Below are positions 34,527-64,000 of a stretch of DNA of 64,000 bases, piece by piece (the stretch's first letter is position 1; the number at the start of each line of letters is the position of its first letter). The notes below the pieces were generated by a model. The model saw only the letters and a list, made by a program, of their open reading frames with translations. It had not been told where the DNA came from and did not search any database. The stretch comes from Hydractinia symbiolongicarpus. Lineage: Eukaryota; Cnidaria; Hydrozoa; Anthoathecata; Hydractiniidae. The translations under genes and the position numbers were made by a program. The stretch covers positions 3,040,001 to 3,104,000 of the forward strand of contig NC_079883.1 of the NCBI RefSeq assembly GCF_029227915.1. The letters run 5' to 3'.

Positions 34527-34731
34527 TTATACGACGACGAACGGGTCCTCTTCATCATCTGAATCAATAAGATGCCTTATCCTTAAGGTTACAGGTACCG
34601 GCCTGTATTTGCACTCTTCAATCAACACCAACACCAATCAACTTCTCAATTTGAACCTCATCAATGCTTAGTACTGATGGCTCGCTGTAAAAATCCTTGG
34701 TATCTACGGAGTCGTTATAGAATTTGAACAT
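34527..34731 (-). pseudogene. Polinton small acidic protein (frameshifted)
   Basis: From ATG 34,731 the frame reads MFKFYNDSVDTKDFYSEPSV, then IDEVQIEKLIGVGV to a stop near 34,621. The neighbouring frame continues with EECKYRPVPVTLRIRHL and an acidic tail IDSDDEEDPFVVV to TAA 34,527. One frameshift. About 68 residues. No known domain. Confidence 0.4.
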
Positions 34732-34784
34732 CCTTTTATTTTAATAATCAGGGCCCAACCAAGGATTTTTCACAAGTACACCAC

Positions 34785-34919
34785 TCACCGTTGTAGGTTA
34801 TATACATTATATAGTGCTGCCAACAGAGCATTTTTTATGATTAACCTTCTACCACATTTACACCGATCGTACTTATCAAGTACGATCCCGCATTCGTCGC
34901 AATACTCTACTCTATCCAT
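34785..34919 (-). CDS. Polinton tiny zinc-ribbon protein
   Basis: 44 residues: EYCDECGIVLDKYDRCKCGR, with Cys pairs C7-x2-C10 and C20-x-C22, then a helix IIKNALLAALYNVYN. The CxC spacing in the second knuckle is unusual for a zinc ribbon. Its ATG lies inside the last codons of the TFIIS-like gene (8-base overlap ATGGATAG), so the two are likely co-expressed. It could be the N-terminal-type ribbon of a TFIIS/RPB9-like system or an RPB12-like knuckle, but it is too short to tell. Confidence 0.5.
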   Translation of the reverse strand: MDRVEYCDECGIVLDKYDRCKCGRRLIIKNALLAALYNVYNLQR

Positions 34920-35225
34920 CCCGCCATGTATTCCCACATTTCACACACGTGTTAAATACCGAAGTTCCCTCATCGCATGACCTGACCTGCTTAACCACTG
35001 ATGAAATATTTTGACTACCGCACCTGTAGCATGTACACACATGTACAGGTTTTGCTCCGATGGTTCCTGCACATAATCAGACATCGCCCGGAGTGCCGCA
35101 GTATAAAATGTTTTCGATTTGTCAAACCACAGCATTTGAAAATTTATCAGGCATTCTGATTGGTTTTTGTATATATATATATACTCAGGCATGTCTTGGT
35201 CAATATATTTGAAATAATTTTGCAA
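34912..35225 (-). pseudogene. Polinton TFIIS-like transcription elongation factor (frameshifted)
   Basis: The 3' part (35,031-34,912) encodes a TFIIS C-terminal zinc ribbon: C-x2-C-x24-C-x2-C, the exact spacing of TFIIS, with QVRSCDEGTSVFNTC holding the acidic Asp-Glu pair that in TFIIS reaches the polymerase active site, then CGNTW. In TFIIS this domain stimulates RNA cleavage by stalled RNA polymerase (family knowledge). The 5' part is in another frame (35,225-~35,040: helical, NYFKYIDQDMPEYIYI, YTAALRAMSDYV). One frameshift lies just before the first Cys pair. The start is uncertain; a possible ATG lies within the inverted repeat at 35,239 in the third frame. Confidence 0.8.
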
Positions 35226-35231
35226 TTACCC

Positions 35232-35410
35232 TTACTCATATTCTGTATAATATGAGTATATGTTATTGCGCATGTTATATGATTTAATATGATTATGTGT
35301 TAGTATTTAATGTATATATCATTTCATATTATTATGTGTTGGTTATTGGCATATAGGGAATTACCCTTGGTCGTCGTCGTCTGCGCCAGAACGTACATTT
35401 CTCTATCTCT
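35232..35410 (-). repeat. Polinton right terminal inverted repeat
   Basis: About 179 bases, inverted match to 21,721-21,913, ending CTATCTCT. Contains TTACTCAT, i.e. ATGAGTAA on the minus strand, mirroring the start region of the left outermost gene. Confidence 0.95.
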
Positions 35411-35415
35411 CCTTC
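35411..35415. repeat. Polinton target-site duplication, right (CCTTC)
   Basis: Direct copy of 21,716-21,720. Confidence 0.6.
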
Positions 35416-35683
35416 CTCAGTAGAACTGAACGTTCTGCAACAAGGCTACCGGTCGCCTCTAATTGTGTAAAATCCGTGTAATCTGATCCTCCCCATTAAA
35501 ACTTCATCGAGGAGGTTTGGTTTGTTTAGCGGATCTTGAATGTGATATTATGCGATGCCACGACGTTGCTTTTAAACCCTTACATTTCAAAACAAGTTAA
35601 AACAATTTTAAATTTCAGTGGATATTATAAGAATTAAGGAGTCTATTTATTTTCTGGGAATTTAAAACTTGTTGTTTTCCTTA

Positions 35684-35751
35684 AGCTCTGGGGTCAAGGT
35701 TGATCTTCTTAAATTGTTGTCAGGCCATTCTCCATTCTCGTCCCCAGAGCT
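35684..35751. repeat. short foldback with AGCTCTGGGG ends
   Basis: AGCTCTGGGG (35,684-35,693) and CCCCAGAGCT (35,742-35,751) are exact inverted 10-mers. The right arm includes CTCGTCCCCAG, the same terminus as the MITE-like element at 18,604-19,104, so this may be a short deleted relative. Confidence 0.45.
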
Positions 35752-36524
35752 CTTTGAGAATAAAAAAACCCGCGAAAGTGTCGGGCATACTAAGAAACCG
35801 GCAACGATAGGGACATGTTTTCACCTGGCTTTGTAGCATGGCTTGATTGATTCAAACTCTCTGGGATCTTGGTCTGTCTTTTTAACTTAATCGAGTAGGA
35901 GATAATATTTCCGTATGATCACGCTTAGAAAAAAGGACGACCTAAAGCTGTTTGTAAACAAAACTCCAGGAGCCAAGCAAGGAACGAAATAAAGTAAATT
36001 AATCAAAGGTAGTTTAGCTGCTAGCTAGCTCTAGCTACTAATCTTTGTTGAAATTTTCGCGACAGTATCCCAGTGTCTTTTTTTAAAATTATATTAGCTA
36101 GCGAGACATTTAGCACCACTAAAAAATTTGAAGGGAGGAAAAGTCTTGGGGTTTACCGCCTGACAGCCTAGCTATAGAAGCCACAGAGAAACAGACTAGT
36201 TATGATGGTAGACTTTGCTGTACTCAAGAATGTGCTGATAACTTAAGTTATGTGTACAACTAGTTGCACCGTACTAATCATCTTAAAACCAATTTAGAAG
36301 GCATAACTTCAATATTAAAACTGAAAACAACCTTCCCTTTTTACCTGAAATACCCACCTCTGTGGGCTGGCAAACATGTTTGTTGTTGTTTTCTTCAGTT
36401 TCTGCGCAGTAGCCTCTGCACAGATTTTTCTCATAGCCGTGCAGCATTGTCTTTTAAAACCACTACTTCGTGTATTACTATATATATCATAGTAACTGTG
36501 AAAACTTGTATGCCCCTTCGGCTG
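35752..36524. other. intergenic between Polinton and LYST
   Basis: No coding exon seen. The LYST promoter is expected somewhere between here and 37,070, but no core element was recognised. Confidence 0.4.
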
Positions 36525-36640
36525 TGATTCCCTGATGGGCAAATGAATATTGCCATAGCCTCAGGTTAACCATACGAAGTCACCAAGATGAAGTCATCCT
36601 GATATTGGGTTACTTTATCCAAATTGTTTGTTTTGGGGGC
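36525..36640 (+). mobile_element. SINE body fragment
   Basis: ATGGGCAAATGAATATTGCCATAGCC and GGTTAACC match, with scattered changes, the body of the Asp-like SINE at about 17,058-17,100. The head is unrecognisable. Confidence 0.5.
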
Positions 36641-36644
36641 CATG

Positions 36645-36664
36645 TTATATATATATATATATAT
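36645..36664. repeat. (TA)n microsatellite
   Basis: Uninterrupted TA dinucleotides. Confidence 0.8.
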
Positions 36665-37070
36665 TAAAGTTTGTAACTGTGAAGGTCTTTTAGCAGTAGT
36701 AAGAACTCACTGTAAATCAACAACAACAGGAAATTTTAGTGAGAATAAAATGTGTTAGAAAAAACATTAAATAAAAAAGTAGTATATAATCTATTAACAT
36801 ATTTATGTACCCAAGGTAAATTATTACCAAATGAAATAAAAATCTGCCAAGGTTATTTTTATTATTATTTGGGAGACTGGAACCCACACATATTGTGAAC
36901 AAACAAGCAATGTAGGAGTGGTATTATCAATGATTTTACAAACTTTCACTTTCAAGAATGATTATTTATCTTAGCGTATGAGATGAGCTTTCACTTTACA
37001 GTAATGATACATTGTGATTATTATAGTGACAAAAAAAAATGTAATTAGTTATACACAAAAAAAAAGAAAT

Positions 37071-63316
<26,246 letters not shown>

Positions 63317-64000
63317 GTATCCATTTTATTAAGTTATTTATAGAATTATGTCTTTTCGATAATTTGTTAAGGATAGAAAATAAACTATAGTTTACAAATT
63401 GAATGATTGTACTTGAGAAAGTAAAGAATTAAATCAGTTTTAATCCTAGGTGTGCCCTACTTAACCACATAACTCTTTAAGTCAATGTGTTGTTTTGATG
63501 TAAAAATAACAACATCATATAGGTTAACTTATTGGACATCAGTCATTAATTTTTTCGGGGATATGGGAGTGCCAAAGAAAAAACGCAAGAGGTCTAACCC
63601 ATACAAAGAGAATTAAATCTTCCATCTGTGCTAAAGTTCACCAAAATTGGTGGACATACATACAGAATTAATGCATTATTTAAAGAAAAGTTGCATGACC
63701 TGCAGGATAATTCACTATATTAATTTCGGTAATGTTGGTAAGTGTCTGTCCGAATAAAAAAAATATGTTATGATCAAAATAATGTATATATCCTATACTT
63801 TATAATTTTAATACTAAGGAGATATTTGAATGTTTTGATAATGTCATCAAACTGTTGACTCCAAAGAGATTCCTGTCTCTACTTTAAGGAAATTGATCCA
63901 TTTTGTTTGCAGGCGGGCCCGTGGTTTACACGTGCAGGAGATTGTTTTCATATCAGTTCTTAAGTAATTTTGCTTCAGAGTTCTAAATAATGTAATGGAG
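63317..64000. other. LYST intron 40, partial
   Basis: No further exon recognised before the window ends. Confidence 0.5.

Larger units (their letters stand above)
21721..35410. mobile_element. Polinton/Maverick DNA transposon, complete but decayed, 13.7 kb
   Basis: Bounded by inverted repeats (AGAGAGATAG... and ...CTATCTCT) that keep the usual AG...CT ends, with a short direct duplication outside. It carries the diagnostic set: family-B DNA polymerase, packaging ATPase, retroviral-type integrase and double-jelly-roll major capsid protein. Layout: plus-strand block 21.9-28.7 kb (SAP, PolB, small membrane genes, ATPase, Bro-N), minus block 28.76-31.46 kb (integrase, membrane protein, capsid), plus block 31.5-34.2 kb (structural and membrane genes), minus block 34.2-35.2 kb (SAP, acidic protein, zinc ribbon, TFIIS-like). 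Most genes are broken. The usual cysteine protease was not recognised. It lies between the TEX30-like gene and LYST. Confidence 0.95.

Noticed and set aside
21721-35410. CRISPR array or prokaryotic mobile element
   Set aside because: No spaced direct repeats are present, and the flanking genes are animal genes with introns. The element's gene set and inverted repeats are those of a Polinton.

Overview
The window is eukaryotic and almost certainly from an animal. Genes are split by AT-rich introns with GT/AG borders, genes end at AATAAA signals, and five single-copy animal genes are recognisable. The visibly AT-rich composition, the short to moderate introns and a Polinton whose DNA polymerase carries an embedded Cys/His endonuclease-like motif and SAP domains suggest a cnidarian, perhaps a hydrozoan. 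That taxonomic call is inference.

Left part (1-18.2 kb): the 3' end of CDC123 (+), a complete seven-exon cardiolipin synthase CRLS1 (+), a 5'-truncated LINE tail, a complete fifteen-exon PAF1 (+, with a 12-nt microexon), and a four-exon TEX30-like alpha/beta hydrolase (-), which is tail-to-tail with PAF1. SINE-like copies sit in introns. A repeat-rich spacer (18.2-21.7 kb) holds a MITE-like element and a possible Penelope-like remnant.

Middle part (21,721-35,410): a complete but decayed 13.7-kb Polinton/Maverick with about 180-190 bp terminal inverted repeats. It has family-B DNA polymerase, packaging ATPase, retroviral-type integrase, major capsid protein, a Bro-N protein, several small membrane proteins and two SAP-domain proteins. 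Most reading frames carry stops or frameshifts; the integrase is open. At its right end it carries a broken gene with a clear TFIIS-type C-terminal zinc ribbon, overlapped by a second tiny zinc-ribbon ORF. At 26 kb is an ORF that resembles the N-terminal half of RPB7. Together these hint at a transcription module in this Polinton lineage, which is the most notable signal here.

Right part (35.4-64 kb): forty exons of LYST (lysosomal trafficking regulator, BEACH family, +), from a proposed start at 37,071 to the PH-like domain just before BEACH; the gene runs off the window. Its introns carry a foldback MITE, a dispersed repeat family, diverged tandem repeats, and a 1.1-kb trinucleotide/heptanucleotide satellite joined to the 3' end of a second antisense LINE copy. 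LYST exon 39 appears to contain a net frameshift relative to the conserved protein.

Protein calls come from reading translations and splice phases by eye; no database search was run.
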